In this document: positions 33,200 to 44,500 of the stretch, piece by piece | Layout: each line of letters opens with the position of its first letter | Position numbering within the stretch: position 1 is the stretch's first letter | Assembly (NCBI RefSeq): GCF_022458985.1 | Contig: NC_061770.1 | Location: forward strand, 39,351,599 to 39,415,598 | Direction of reading: 5' to 3' | Length of the DNA stretch: 64,000 nucleotides | Source: Mugil cephalus | Lineage: Eukaryota > Chordata > Actinopteri > Mugiliformes > Mugilidae | Notes under the pieces: generated by a model | What the model was told of the DNA's origin: nothing | What the model saw: the letters and a program-made list of their open reading frames with translations, nothing else | Databases searched by the model: none | Position numbers and translations under genes: made by a program

Positions 33200-35393
33200 T
33201 GGAAGAATATATTACAATGAAATGTAAACTGGCAGGGGAAGACGCCACGCAGACCTGGTAGGCCCAAACGAATAGTAGGGGTCTGCTGAGAACAGAACCT
33301 GTCAAGATGTTCTTTAACTCCCACATCCGACAGAGCTTCAACCGCGTCCCGGGGGTGGTGGGGGACATTGAGTCCGAATGGACCATGTTCCACTCTGCCG
33401 TTGTCAAGGCGGCTGTTGTGAGTTGCGGCCGCAAGGTTGGTGGTGTTGGTCCTGGTGGTAACCCCCGAACCTGCTGGTGGACACCAGAGGTGAAGGGAGT
33501 CGTCAGGCTGAAGAAGGAGGACTTGGTCTGTGGGTCTCCGGAAGCAGTTGACTGGTACCGGATGGCTACACGGTCTGCAGCCAGGGCAGTCGCTGAGGCA
33601 AAGACTCGGGCGTGGGAGGAGTTCGGTGAGGCCATGGAAGAAGACTATCGATCGGCTCCAAAGAGGTTCTGGCAAAACGCCCGGCGTCTCAGGGGTGGAA
33701 AACGGCAACTTGCTCCCACCGTTTTCGGTGGGGGCAGGGAGGTGCTGATGTCTCCTGGGACTATTGTCCAGAGGTGGAAGGAATACTTTGAGGAGCTCCT
33801 CAATCCCACCAACATGCATTCCGTAGGGGAAACAGAGCTGGAGGGCCCAGGGTTGGACCGTCCAATCTCTGAGGCAGAAGTCGCTGAGGTGGTGAAGCAA
33901 CTACCTGGCGGTGTAGCCCCAGGAGAGGATGAGATCCGCCCTGGGTATCTCAAGGCTCTGGATGTTGTAGGGCTGTCTTGGTTGACACGCCTCTACAACA
34001 TTGCATGGTCATCGGGGGCGGTGTCTTTGGAGTGGCAGACTGGGGTGGTGGTTCCCATCTTTAGGAAAGGGGGTGTGTTCCAACTATAGGGGGATCACAC
34101 TCCTCAGCCTCCCCTGGAAAGTCTACGCCAAGGTGCTGGAAAAGAGGGTCAAATTGATGGTTGAACCTCAGATCGAGGAGGAACAATGCGGTTTTCGTCC
34201 CGGGGTGGAACCATGGACCAGCTCTTTACCCTCACTAGGGTGCTGGAGGGGAAATGGGAGTTTGCCCTACCAGTCCACATGTGTTTTAATGGATTTGGAG
34301 AAGGCCTACGACCGTGTCCCCAGGGGCATCCTGTGGGGGGTGCCCTGGGAGTATGGGGTGGATGGCCCCTTGCTAAGGGCCATTCAGTCCCTGTACCAAA
34401 GGAGTGTGAGTTTGGTCCGTGTAGCCGGTTGTAAGTCTGACTTGTTCCCAGTGAGGGTTGGTCTCAGGCAGGGCTGCCCTTTGGCACCGGTTCTGTTCAT
34501 GACTTTTATGGACAGAATTTCTATGCGCAGCCGGGTGGTGGAGGGTGTCAAGTTTGGTGATCAGAGGATCTCGTCCCTGCTTTTTGCAGATGATGTGGTC
34601 CTCTTAGCTTCATCGAACTGCGACCTCCAGCTCTTGCTGGGGCGGTTCGCAGCCGAATGTGAAGCGGCTGGGATGAAGATCAGCACCTCCAAGTCTGAGG
34701 CCATGGTTCTCAGTCGAAAAAGGGTGGATTGCTCACTCCCGGTCGGGGAGGAAGTCCTGCCTCAAGTTGAGGAGTTCAAGTATCTCGGGATCTTGTTCAC
34801 GAGTGAGGGTAGAATTGAGCGAGAGATCAACAGACGAATCTGAGCAGCGTCTGCAGTGTTGCGGGTGCTTAACCGGTCCGTCATGGTGAAGAGAAAGCTG
34901 AGCAGAAAGGCGAAGCTCTCAATTTACCGGTCGATCTATGTTCCAACCCTCACCTATGGTCATCAGCTTTGGGCGATGACCGAAAGAACAAGATTGCGGA
35001 TACAAGCGGCCAAAATGAGTTTCCTCTGTAGGGTGGCTGGGCTCAGCCAGAGAGATAGGGTAAGGAGCTCGGACCCTCGGGAGGAGCTCAGAGTAGAACC
35101 ACTGCTCCTCCACTTCGAGAGGAGTCAGTTGAGGTGGTCTGGGCATCTGGTGAGGTCACCTCCCTTTAGAGGAGTTCCGGGCATGTCCCACCGGTAGGAG
35201 GCCTCGGGGTCACCCCAGGACGCGATGGAGGGATTATATCTCCCGTCTGGCCTGGGAGCGCCTGGGGATTCCTCTGGAGGAGCTGGTGGAAGTGGCCGGG
35301 GAGAGGGATGTCTGGACCTCCCTCCTAAAGCTGCTGCCCCCGCGACCCGGACCCGGATAAGCGGAAGACGACGAGACAAGACGAGAAATGGAA
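33200..35393 (+). mobile_element. LINE 3' part: reverse transcriptase with frameshifts
   Basis: Plus-strand frames encode in order a region with WQNARRLRGGKRQ and GRPISEAEV-like codons (33307-34089), then the RT blocks NYRGITLLSLPWKVYAKVLE, LMDLEKAYDRVPRGILWGV, VGLRQGCPLAPVLF and SSLLFADDVVLLASS (catalytic FADD), and a C-terminal part to 35197 (RKAKLSIYRSIYVPTLTYGH). There are frame breaks near 34070, 34200 and 34285 and a TGA at 34841, so the copy is dead. It lacks the endonuclease half; 10.6-11.4 kb holds that half of a like element. GC content is well above its surroundings. Confidence 0.88.
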
Positions 35394-35741
35394 ACTGAAT
35401 GTCTTTTTACCCATTGCACGACTCAGTGTAAAATTATATATATATAAAACTCACATTGCTGTTAGAAAAAAGGAGAGTCCATGGGAAAATGAAATGGCGA
35501 CACTGCCCCCTGCTGGCAAAACTGAAACACTCTCGTGGTTTTACTATGGGATAATAACTGGCCACTGTAGCTGATGTTATGAATATTTCTCTTACAGAAA
35601 TACTATTAAATTATTACAATAAAATAAACCAATATTGCATAAAATCTGACCATATCATAGGTCAACACATACACATTTTTGACTAAATGTTCATTATGTT
35701 ACAGCTGATGTCATACTGTATAACTACAGGTTCTTTTTTAG

Positions 35742-35942
35742 GAAAAGATCATAAGAACTCATGAGAACACAATGCAAAATTTGAACAGCCTGAAGGTGTG
35801 TTTGAATGTGCCACTAACTAGCTCAGGTAACAAATGGTAATCTGAGAGTGCCATGTCATTAACAATTTAATAATTTTCTCTTCAGGCTGAGTGCAAGTCA
35901 AAGATGGACGAGCTGTGGCCTTGGAGCGATTCAAGTCTCTAA
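35742..35942 (+). pseudogene. Subfamily B exons 3 and 4, last exon truncated
   Basis: Exon 3 copy at 35742-35795 (EKIIRTHENTMQNLNSLK) has an intact acceptor, but a GTGTGT donor where its sisters have GTGAGT or GTCAGT. The last exon starts at 35886 (AECKSKMDELW) and meets a TAA at 35942 after 18 codons, losing about 75 residues including the xDEL end. No signal exon is found upstream; the LINE at 33.2-35.4 kb occupies that space. Confidence 0.75.
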
Positions 35943-36807
35943 CACCTATTTCTATATCTTTTACTTTATGGAAACAGCTGGAGGTTCAGTGACATCAAGT
36001 AAAACCAACAATTCATTAACAAACCATGTATATGGTGCCATATTATTTACTATGATTTCATGATAACAGCAGAATATGGGGTAAAATATAAGGACAGGTT
36101 GATTTATACATTTATATTTAAGGTCCTCAAAGAACCTGAAGGCTGTAGAGAGGCTTGTGATCGTCTTTGAGATAAGAGTGAGTTATATTCTCCCATATTC
36201 TGACTTCATGTGGTTTATTGTGACACAACATTAGTATGTTTATAAATCCACAGTGGAAGTGATTCCATTTGCTTGCGTAATCATTGTTGCTCAGTTTCAT
36301 TTCATCGGTGTGTTAGTATGACTGTTGTTTCCCGATGTGCTTCGTTTACTTATCATTTGCTTCTTGTTATTCTATAAAAGGTATTTAGTTAAATTTGATA
36401 CACCTTAAGAAAAAACCTAACAAACTGTAACAATCGGTCATATCATAAGTTTTGTTATTCTAACGCTGCAATCCCAAGTCACTGAATACCAGTGTGATAC
36501 GTTTCAGAGGAAAAACATGAAAATACATATCCATCTATCTAAAAATGGGGTATAAATGCATAAATAGGCATAAATGCATACATCCTGTCTGGGTGCTACT
36601 GAGAGGACTTCATTAAAGTAGATCTGTTCTGTCCGTTGTAACGTTTCTGGCACTGTCTCAATATTTTTGTGTAATTCACATTTTTGTGCAATACATTTTG
36701 CACAATATTTAATTACCTTCCACCTGGGGCCGTCACTTAGGAATTTGTGTGGTCTAACTGACGTCGGTGTGCAGATGTGAAGCGAAACAAACCAATGTCA
36801 TTTCTGT

Positions 36808-36818
36808 AAAAGTGAAAC
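36808..36818 (+). promoter_or_regulatory. Near-consensus ISRE of the last subfamily B gene
   Basis: Reads AAAAGTGAAAC, one base off GAAANNGAAAC, about 150 bases before the TATA box. GCGAAACAAACC just upstream at 36782 may be a half-site. Confidence 0.4.
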
Positions 36819-36969
36819 AAAGCTCCCAACCTGCTTTGCAGTTACCTCAGGGTTTCTACTAAGGTAAAAACCTGATCTGCATATAACGAGGTACAAAGAA
36901 AGACACTGTTGCAAATACCCGCCCATACGCCCATTTACACGCACAAGCTACGGAAGTTCACACCAGTTT

Positions 36970-37037
36970 TATATAAATCACGCTGCTGCGTGTCATCATT
37001 TCATTCTTCCTTTGGTCACCTTCATTTTACCTCACAG
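36970..37037 (+). promoter_or_regulatory. TATA box and leader exon of the last subfamily B gene
   Basis: TATATAAA at 36970-36977; the leader ends at a GTAAGT donor after 37037 and resembles 29937-30004. Confidence 0.6.
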
Positions 37038-37170
37038 GTAAGTACAGAAACAATAACTTTAATGCTACTCAACTTAAAACATTTTAATATATAAGTAAAA
37101 TGTTGCTGATATATTTGTGATGAAAGCATTTTCTTTTATTTTAAGTGTTTATCAGCTTTTAATCAGACCC

Positions 37171-37937
37171 ATGATGGCAGCAGCAGATCTCTCCAGACTG
37201 GTCCTCATCTTCAGCCTGCTGTGTCTGGTCGGCTTCGCCAGCGCCCTGATTGACAAGAGTGACCTGGTAAATTAATTATAGTTTAACCTTCCTGTGTAGA
37301 AACCTATGTCACATTTATTTGTGTGTCACTATGGGCCATCACAAGCAAGTTCAGACTTGAACTTTTTAATTTTCTTCATGTCCAGTTGGTTACATGTTTA
37401 CTATATCTCAGCTGATTTATTTTATTTTATTTTATTTTTTCAAGGAAAGGCTCAAAGAAAGTCATGAAAAAGCACGACACCATTTGGACAACCTGAAGGT
37501 CAGTTTGAATGCATATAGCTTATATAAAATGTCTCTGATTACATTGAGTAAAACACTCACTAATATGATAAACCTTATCATAATGTAACAATGTAGCAAA
37601 CTGAGAGTGTGTATGTACCATGTCATAAACAATTTAATGTTTTCCTCTTCAGACTTCAGAGTCAGAGATGGACGACACTTCAGAAGTTATTACCAAACAG
37701 ATAAGATTCTTGGAAGCACTGGCAGAACAGCACAAGGAGGCTGAAGAAGGACTGCCTGATGACTTTCCCTCAACGGCCGTATTTCTGGAGACCACAATGG
37801 TTCAAATGCAGAACCTCAAAGCTTATAATGAAAAAACGAAGGAGAAACTTGGCAGACAAATAGATGACTTTGAAAAGAATTGTGAAAAACAAGCAAAATT
37901 CATCAAGTTCCTTGAGGAGCAGCGGGATGAATTGTAA
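37171..37937 (+). CDS. Subfamily B signal-peptide helical protein ending RDEL
   Basis: Complete gene with coding exons 37171-37266 (32 codons), 37445-37498 (18) and 37653-37937 (94 plus stop), all phase 0, 144 aa. Two ATGs in tandem open the frame; either gives the same signal peptide (RLVLIFSLLCLVGFASA). Exon 2 is ERLKESHEKARHHLDNLK; the last exon is charged helix (EEGLPDDFPSTAVFLETTMV, then KTKEKLGRQIDDFEKN) and ends EEQRDEL. RDEL is an accepted variant of the KDEL ER-retrieval signal, so with the signal peptide it predicts an ER-lumenal protein. One cysteine in the last exon (FEKNCEKQ). This is the cleanest member of the B group. Function unknown. Confidence 0.83.
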
Positions 37938-38722
37938 ACAATCATGTCAGTTAACCCACCTGTCTGCATCTACTGGCTCTTTGACTCTTTCTTTGGGTGA
38001 AACTTTATCAGCGTTTCTGGAAGCGGCCTTTAACTCATGAATTGCGTCTTTTGTTTGAAATAAAATATGTCAATGAAATTATGAAATATATTAGAAAAGC
38101 CTTATTATTCACATAGATGATATTTTGATGTACTGGCAATACATTGTGCGTGTTGATCAAACATTTGAGAAATGGGAAATAATATGTTTGCAAAAATGAC
38201 GTAAAATAAACAAATTTAAATACATTTCTTGTCAAATGCTTTATATGCAAAACTTTTTTTGTGGCATATTCAGGCTTATCTTAGTAAATAGAAACAACAA
38301 CACACATTTTGATGTTAATACTGTGGCGGGTAGTATGAACTAAGATGTGCTGTTACCACTTGTAACTGCAGGTGTCGCCAAATCAACAATGGCTGAAAAT
38401 TTTTTACCTATAATGCAAACTGAGTGTTGCATGATTTTAAAACTGATTTCACAGTTGCTTCAGGTGCCACCAATAATATTATACAAATTCATTAATGCTT
38501 TACATTACACTGGAAGCATTCTATGATGTGTTCCCCTTTTATATGAGGTATATAGGAGGCTGATGTACTGTTTATTGTGATTGAAGTGTACATTTCTAGA
38601 TTTTTTTTAACCTTTGTGAAGAATCTGAAATCATCTGTTTTCTTGTGGTTTGAATAAACATTTGTGCCAGGAAGGAATCTTGAATGTCTCTGAATTCCTC
38701 CCCCACCTACTTTTCTAGGTGC

Positions 38723-38732
38723 TTTCAGTTTC
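38723..38732 (-). promoter_or_regulatory. ISRE-like site near a putative TRIM leader exon
   Basis: The minus strand reads GAAACTGAAA. About 130 bases downstream is a possible noncoding exon ending at a GTGAGT donor after 38864. Together they could be the promoter of the TRIM gene at 41.6 kb; the exon is inferred only from the donor and position. Confidence 0.4.
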
Positions 38733-39148
38733 AAAAATAATCTTCTTCTCTGGCCACACCTTCTTTTGTGAATCCGTGCTTCCTGTTCTTCCTGCCGCAC
38801 TAAAGCACCAGATATAGACACACGGTGAGGACAAAAAGAAGAAGGCTGTCAAAAAAAAAACAAGGTGAGTTATGAAATTATGCAGAAATCATTTAATAAC
38901 TTCTTGAATGCAGCTTTGTTCAGTTTCTGTTCTGCCATCGTTTCCATCTGTCTGTCAGTTTCTCTCTATGCAGCAATGACATGTCATGTATTTGATTAAA
39001 GCTTATACAGAATATTATATGGACCACACGTTAATATTATCCATATATTATATTATTATACATTATATTATAACATCATCAAGGTTATGGTCTTTTATTA
39101 TGTTTATTATAAGGTGCCTGTGTAATACAGTCACTTCTGTGCCAAGTT

Positions 39149-39161
39149 GTTTCACTTTCAC
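39149..39161 (-). promoter_or_regulatory. ISRE consensus site between the cluster and the TRIM gene
   Basis: The minus strand reads GTGAAAGTGAAAC, a full ISRE-type sequence. It lies 2.4 kb before the TRIM start codon, inside what would be the first intron if the leader at 38.86 kb is real. Confidence 0.45.
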
Positions 39162-39199
39162 TTATGCCCTGATGTTATTTTATATATCTTCAAGTATTT

Positions 39200-40070
39200 A
39201 CTTGAGACCTACACACAAAAAAAAGAGGATGTCAGTGTCATGAAATATTTTGCGATCAAATGGGTGAAAACCTTTCGAAACCTGTTTATTGTACGTGTAG
39301 GATACACTCGTTGCTTACTACGTGGTGCTGTAAGATGTGATCAAAGTCCTCTAAGGAGTGTCTGGACTGTAGCTTCCTCTCAGTATCAGCTGTTTAGATC
39401 AATGTGCTGACTGTACATGACACAAGTGGCAGATTTTACATCATTTCTGATGTGCAGTAATTGCATTTCACTGATGATTTATTCTTTCAACTGCCTCACT
39501 GCACTCAGGCCTCCCTCATCCTGTGGAAGTCTGCCTTTTCTTGAATGTAAGCTTGTGTCATTGCCACCGTCTCCTGTCCTTTCGTCACATACAGCCTTTC
39601 GTTTGGTATTGCAGGTATACTCAAATGGCAAGGCCCATCTTTTCTTTCTTTTTTCTGTTATTAAAACAGTCTTTTCTATCCATGCCTCGAGTTGTGACGC
39701 ACGGCAAGTTAAGAACGCAAGTGCAGGATGCACGGAAGCTAAACAACTTGAAATGAAAACTAAAATCGAAAAAAAAAGTGCAGAAGTAATGAGGCAGGGT
39801 TTCTCAGAGTAGCTTGAAAAAAATGAAAGCTGAACAAAAACTGAAAAGAAAACATGAAAGCATAAGGAACTGAAACAGGCCACATGACAGAAGTAACATA
39901 ACACATGACTTGAGTAAGAACAAAGTGGAAGGCAGGGCTATATAAGCACACATGTTCAGAGGGGGGCTGACGAGACACAGGTGAAACTAATGAACCCATC
40001 AAACAATCAAAGCTGGGAAATCCCAGGAAGTTAAACTGGTCAAGAAACACCAAGAAAAAAATAACAATAA

Positions 40071-40105
<35 letters not shown>

Positions 40106-41581
40106 GAAACCAGATAGGACGACAACAAATGTATTAGGACATCAGGACAGAAAATACTCAAAAGTCTATATCATCACATGAGTTACTTTTAATTTGTTTC
40201 TTTTTTAACCTTTGAATGACTGACTGACAGACTCTTCCCTGCCCTACCCTACCCTACTCTTTTTGAAGGATTTCTTTAGTTTTCCATGATACTAAAGTAA
40301 ACTCAAAACTGCCTATGTAATGATAGATAATGTGACTTCATATCAACAGTATATTCACCCACGTCAATGTTTTCTTTCAGATTAATTCAGCTCGGACATA
40401 ATTAGCTTTGCTGTCCAAAAAGGCTTCTGGTCTCTGAAACTTTACATGCCAAATGTTAAGTTAACTTATGATTTACTTTCCGTTTCTATATTTTGGCATT
40501 TATTCTACTTGGCACCAAAAAGGTTATTCCAGTAAACCATCCACAGATGAAGTGTGAAAAAAATGTATCACAAGTTCAGTGTTAAGTGCGTGTGGTCAAC
40601 GCACAGCTCGGTGTGCTGAATAAACAAAAAAGCTGCCATTATTGTTCTTCTCTCTTTAGTCTAAAAACACAGAATGCAAAATATTGGTTTGCAACATCTG
40701 TATTCTTGACCTGAACACATATTATAACGTCTGACACAAAACCATGGTAATATAAGCTTGAACTACTGTCAGCTGTAGCCCACACACATTCTGTTTGACA
40801 CCTCTGCAGCTCTAGCTCTGCCATAACTTCCTCTCTCACATGGTGCATTCACTGACATCAAGGACAAAACCACGCTCTAGAAGAACAGTGACAATGACAA
40901 CTAAAAGAACTCAACAGAACTGAACATCAACACATGAGCTTATTAATACTCTGCACTGCAGATATGTTTAGCCTATATATGTCAACACTGTATTTCACAG
41001 CAGGTTGTAAGAAAGGCTAATGTAGCCGAGATAAAAAAAAAATGCTGTATATCCATAAATCAGCTAAAGGTCTAATAATTGCAGACAATGAAATTTACCA
41101 ACAAATTGCTGATATGCAGCCTCCTGTTGAAGTTGTTAACTGACTGGCATAGAAAGGATTTGGACCGTTCCTCTGCTAGTGTTAGCGATTACTTTTTGAG
41201 CATTGCAGTACAGTACATTTGTTGTATTTCAGGAACGATTTACAAATTTTCAATGTCAGGGCAAATTGGGCTTCATCTTTAGTGAAGTATTTCCACACAC
41301 TCACCTGTCTCATTCTAGGAATTGTCTATGTTGTTATTGTCGTCAGTGACAAGTCGACTTCCTGCTTAAAGCTCATGGCACGGCAGCAAAGTCGACTACA
41401 ACTCCAAGTTCATAGAGTACCTTTGAACATCACGACCCTTTCTGAAATAAAAATAGAAATAGGCTTTTCCACACTTATCAATGAGTTAAACCAAGTGCAA
41501 AGAATGAAACATGTACAAACTGCTTTGACTGTTCAGGTGGCATTCTGTCAAGAACTTGAGCTTGTCTCGTTTGAACAGGTG
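39200..41581. other. Upstream region of the TRIM gene; no other gene seen
   Basis: Contains an AAT-type microsatellite at 40071-40101 and AT-rich sequence. An acceptor-like CAG precedes the TRIM start codon at 41577-41579, so a 5' noncoding exon should lie somewhere upstream. Confidence 0.5.
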
Positions 41582-44500
41582 ATGGCCTCATCCACTTCTC
41601 AGCAGTCCAGTTTTAACTGCTGCATTTGTCTTGACGACTTCACTGAGCCTGTCTCCACTCCTTGTGGACACAACTTTTGCAAAATCTGCATATACACTTA
41701 TTGGGAGTCAACAAACATTATCCAGTGTCCGATTTGTCAACAAGAGTTCAAGAAAGGTCTGCAGCTAAACGTGAACATCCTGCTCAGAGATCTCATTGAG
41801 GAAAAACAGAGTAAAACCCAGAAGGCTTCAGAGGAAACGAACCAAACGCAGGATATTTTGTGTGATTTGTGTGCTGGAGAGAAGAAGGTGATAGCAACCA
41901 AATCCTGTCTGGACTGTGAGCAGTCTTTCTGTTGTGAACATGTGAAATCTCACCATGATGACGCTGAGCTGAAGACTCACGAGCTGCTGGATCCTGTGAG
42001 CAGACTGAAGGACAGGTGAGGACAGGTGTATAAATGAGAACACTGATAACATAATAACACTATTACACTAGACTATAAGGCACCAGATTGTATGGTCCAT
42101 GTAACCCTAACCGTGCCACAAAACATGCAACATTATACTAAGTCTCTGTTGACCAGATATGATGCGTCTGTCATTTCTCCACCAGGGTTTGTAAGAGTCA
42201 CAAAAAACTTTTGGAACTGGTTTGCCGTGAGGATCTGACTTGCGTGTGCGTGTTGTGCATAAAATCAAACCACCAGAACCATCTGTGTGTCCCTCTGAAG
42301 AGCCGCCTGAGAAGGAAAAAGGTACAACAACGAACCAGAACTAATGTACTCCAACAGCTTCCCATATCTGACCATACAGCTGTAAAAAGGTACTCATGAA
42401 ATCTGAAATGCAGTGAATTGTTATTCATTACATCCAGTCCAAGGTAGACCAAGAACTGGACGAGGTGCTAAATGAGATCAAGGACAGGAAGAAGATGTTG
42501 GTGACGGTTGAGGGATCAGGAGAAATTGGAAAGGTAAGTCAAGGTAATTATGGATGGAAGAATATATGCATAGAAATGTATCAAAACTAATATGAACACG
42601 TGGAAGGAGGAGGTATATCACAAATACTGCAAATGCAAACAAACAACAACAAAAATGCAAAGTAGAAGCACAAGCATTTAAAATGTTCCTAACACCTCCA
42701 TAATCATCAAGTTTATCTTAAAAAAAAAAAGAGATGTGATGAGTTTGTAGACAAATTCACAAAGAATATCCAAATAAACCCCTCCCTGGCCTATGTCACT
42801 GTAATAACAGTGTTAGCTGGAGGCAAAACAGAGGGAAGCTTGAGGTGAACACTGTCACTTTCAACAATGAAAATGTTGTCTTGCTGTATTTTTTGGTGCC
42901 AAAATGAAAAACACTAACTTGAAGTTTTGTCACATACCAGCCACTGCCAGTCGTAGACAACTATGGTTTGTGTTTGGTGATTAAAAGAAAGGACTGGAGT
43001 GAGACAATCAACAACGCGCACACTTCAAATCAGGTCAGATTAATATGTAAGGCATCATCAGTTTCAGCCTGGAAAACAGATTAGAAAAATAGATTAGACT
43101 AAATCGTGACTGAAATCACGTTAATGCTTATTTAGGGGATTCTCATTGTTAATGCTAATGCTAACTGCTAGCTAACGCAACATTAGTTGTATGTTTCAAG
43201 GTTGTCAAAGCAGAAGTTGTATTTACCCTCCAAAGTAATATCTTTGTTGGAGACGCTTCACTTGATAAAGACAGACCAGACTCTGTGTCCTCCTTTCGTC
43301 AAATCATCCGTCCAGTGAACATAGTCCCACCAGTCAGAGTCAACTTTTTAAAATAACACTCGGGGAGTGAGTGTATTAATATATTCTCTAAAATATGGGT
43401 TTTCTACGTCCATTCATGCCAAAATGGTCTGCTGAAATATGCAAACCGCCGTTTACAGGCTATAGTGTTTCATCCGGCTAATCATTGTTTACAAACCGGG
43501 AGGAAGTCTCCTAATCCTTAGAGCTAACAGGGAACTTACATCCTTATCGTGTCAGCTGCTGTTTCCAGGTAGTTGGTCCAGACAAGCAAGATGCTTCAGG
43601 AAGAAAACCAAAGAAGACACACATATTGTCCTCAGGTGTTGGAGGAAACGACAATAGCAACATTGCAGTGGCTGATCTACAGACACAAAAGCTAGTAGCA
43701 TTTGCATTTTGTCGTTACTAAATAATTAAAGACTGCTAAATATACCCAATAAAACATATGAATGCCGTCGGGAAGCCTTTGTTTAGATGCACATGTAGAT
43801 TTGTTCACAGTTCCAACTGCAACAGCAACTTCAACTTCCTCGGCTGTGCACAAAATTTAGTACTTGATAGGAATATAGTAACTCCGCCACGGCGTCTGTC
43901 GTTATCCCACAGCAGCTTCACGTCAAAAAAAGTTATTAGATAACCACGGGTGCATCTTAATTGCAGTGGCAAACAACACATCACTGTCACTGACTCAAAT
44001 AATTCCACCTCAGAAAAACGTGAGGACCGACATCGCAGACGTCCGGAGGATCTTCAATCAACTCAAAAGTGTGCTACAGACAGGTGAGTCGGGGCTTGTG
44101 ACAGCCCTCGCCTTGCTACAAAGAAAAACTGAAAAACGCAGAGAGGACATGAAAGAAAAGCTTCAGGAAGAAATCATCTCACTGGAGGAGAGGAAAGAGG
44201 AACTGGATCACCTCTCTAAGATTGGAGACGACCTGCGTTTTCTACAGGTCTGTTATTTCTTAGTAGTGATTTCTTCTTGCGTGCTCACATCCAGCTTATC
44301 TGTTCATCCTGAATTCTTTGCACAGACTTGGCACTCTCTGAGTGACCCACCCGTTACTAAAGACTGGTCCGGGATCAGTGTCTACAGTGATTCAGCGGTG
44401 GGGAGCGTGCGAAGCGGTTTCATCAGGCTGCTAAGTGAACTCCGCAACAAGATGAATGATGAAAGGAAAACGCTGGTTTCAAAGGGTAAGTGGAGGTTTT

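Noticed and set aside
33184-33900. Long minus-strand open frame of 238 codons
   Set aside because: It is antisense to the LINE RT region and shows no domain; GC-rich coding sequence commonly leaves open antisense frames.
39417-40161. Several overlapping frames of 77-141 codons on both strands
   Set aside because: No family resemblance, no splice context, and partly antisense to each other; one includes an AAT microsatellite.
41219-41581. Upstream extension of the TRIM open frame
   Set aside because: The extra residues match no TRIM N-terminus, and an AG acceptor stands just before the ATG at 41582, where the RING should start.
43967-44013. Earlier acceptor for TRIM coding exon 4
   Set aside because: Joining at 43967 in the required phase gives a stop after eight codons; the acceptor ending at 44013 keeps the frame open.
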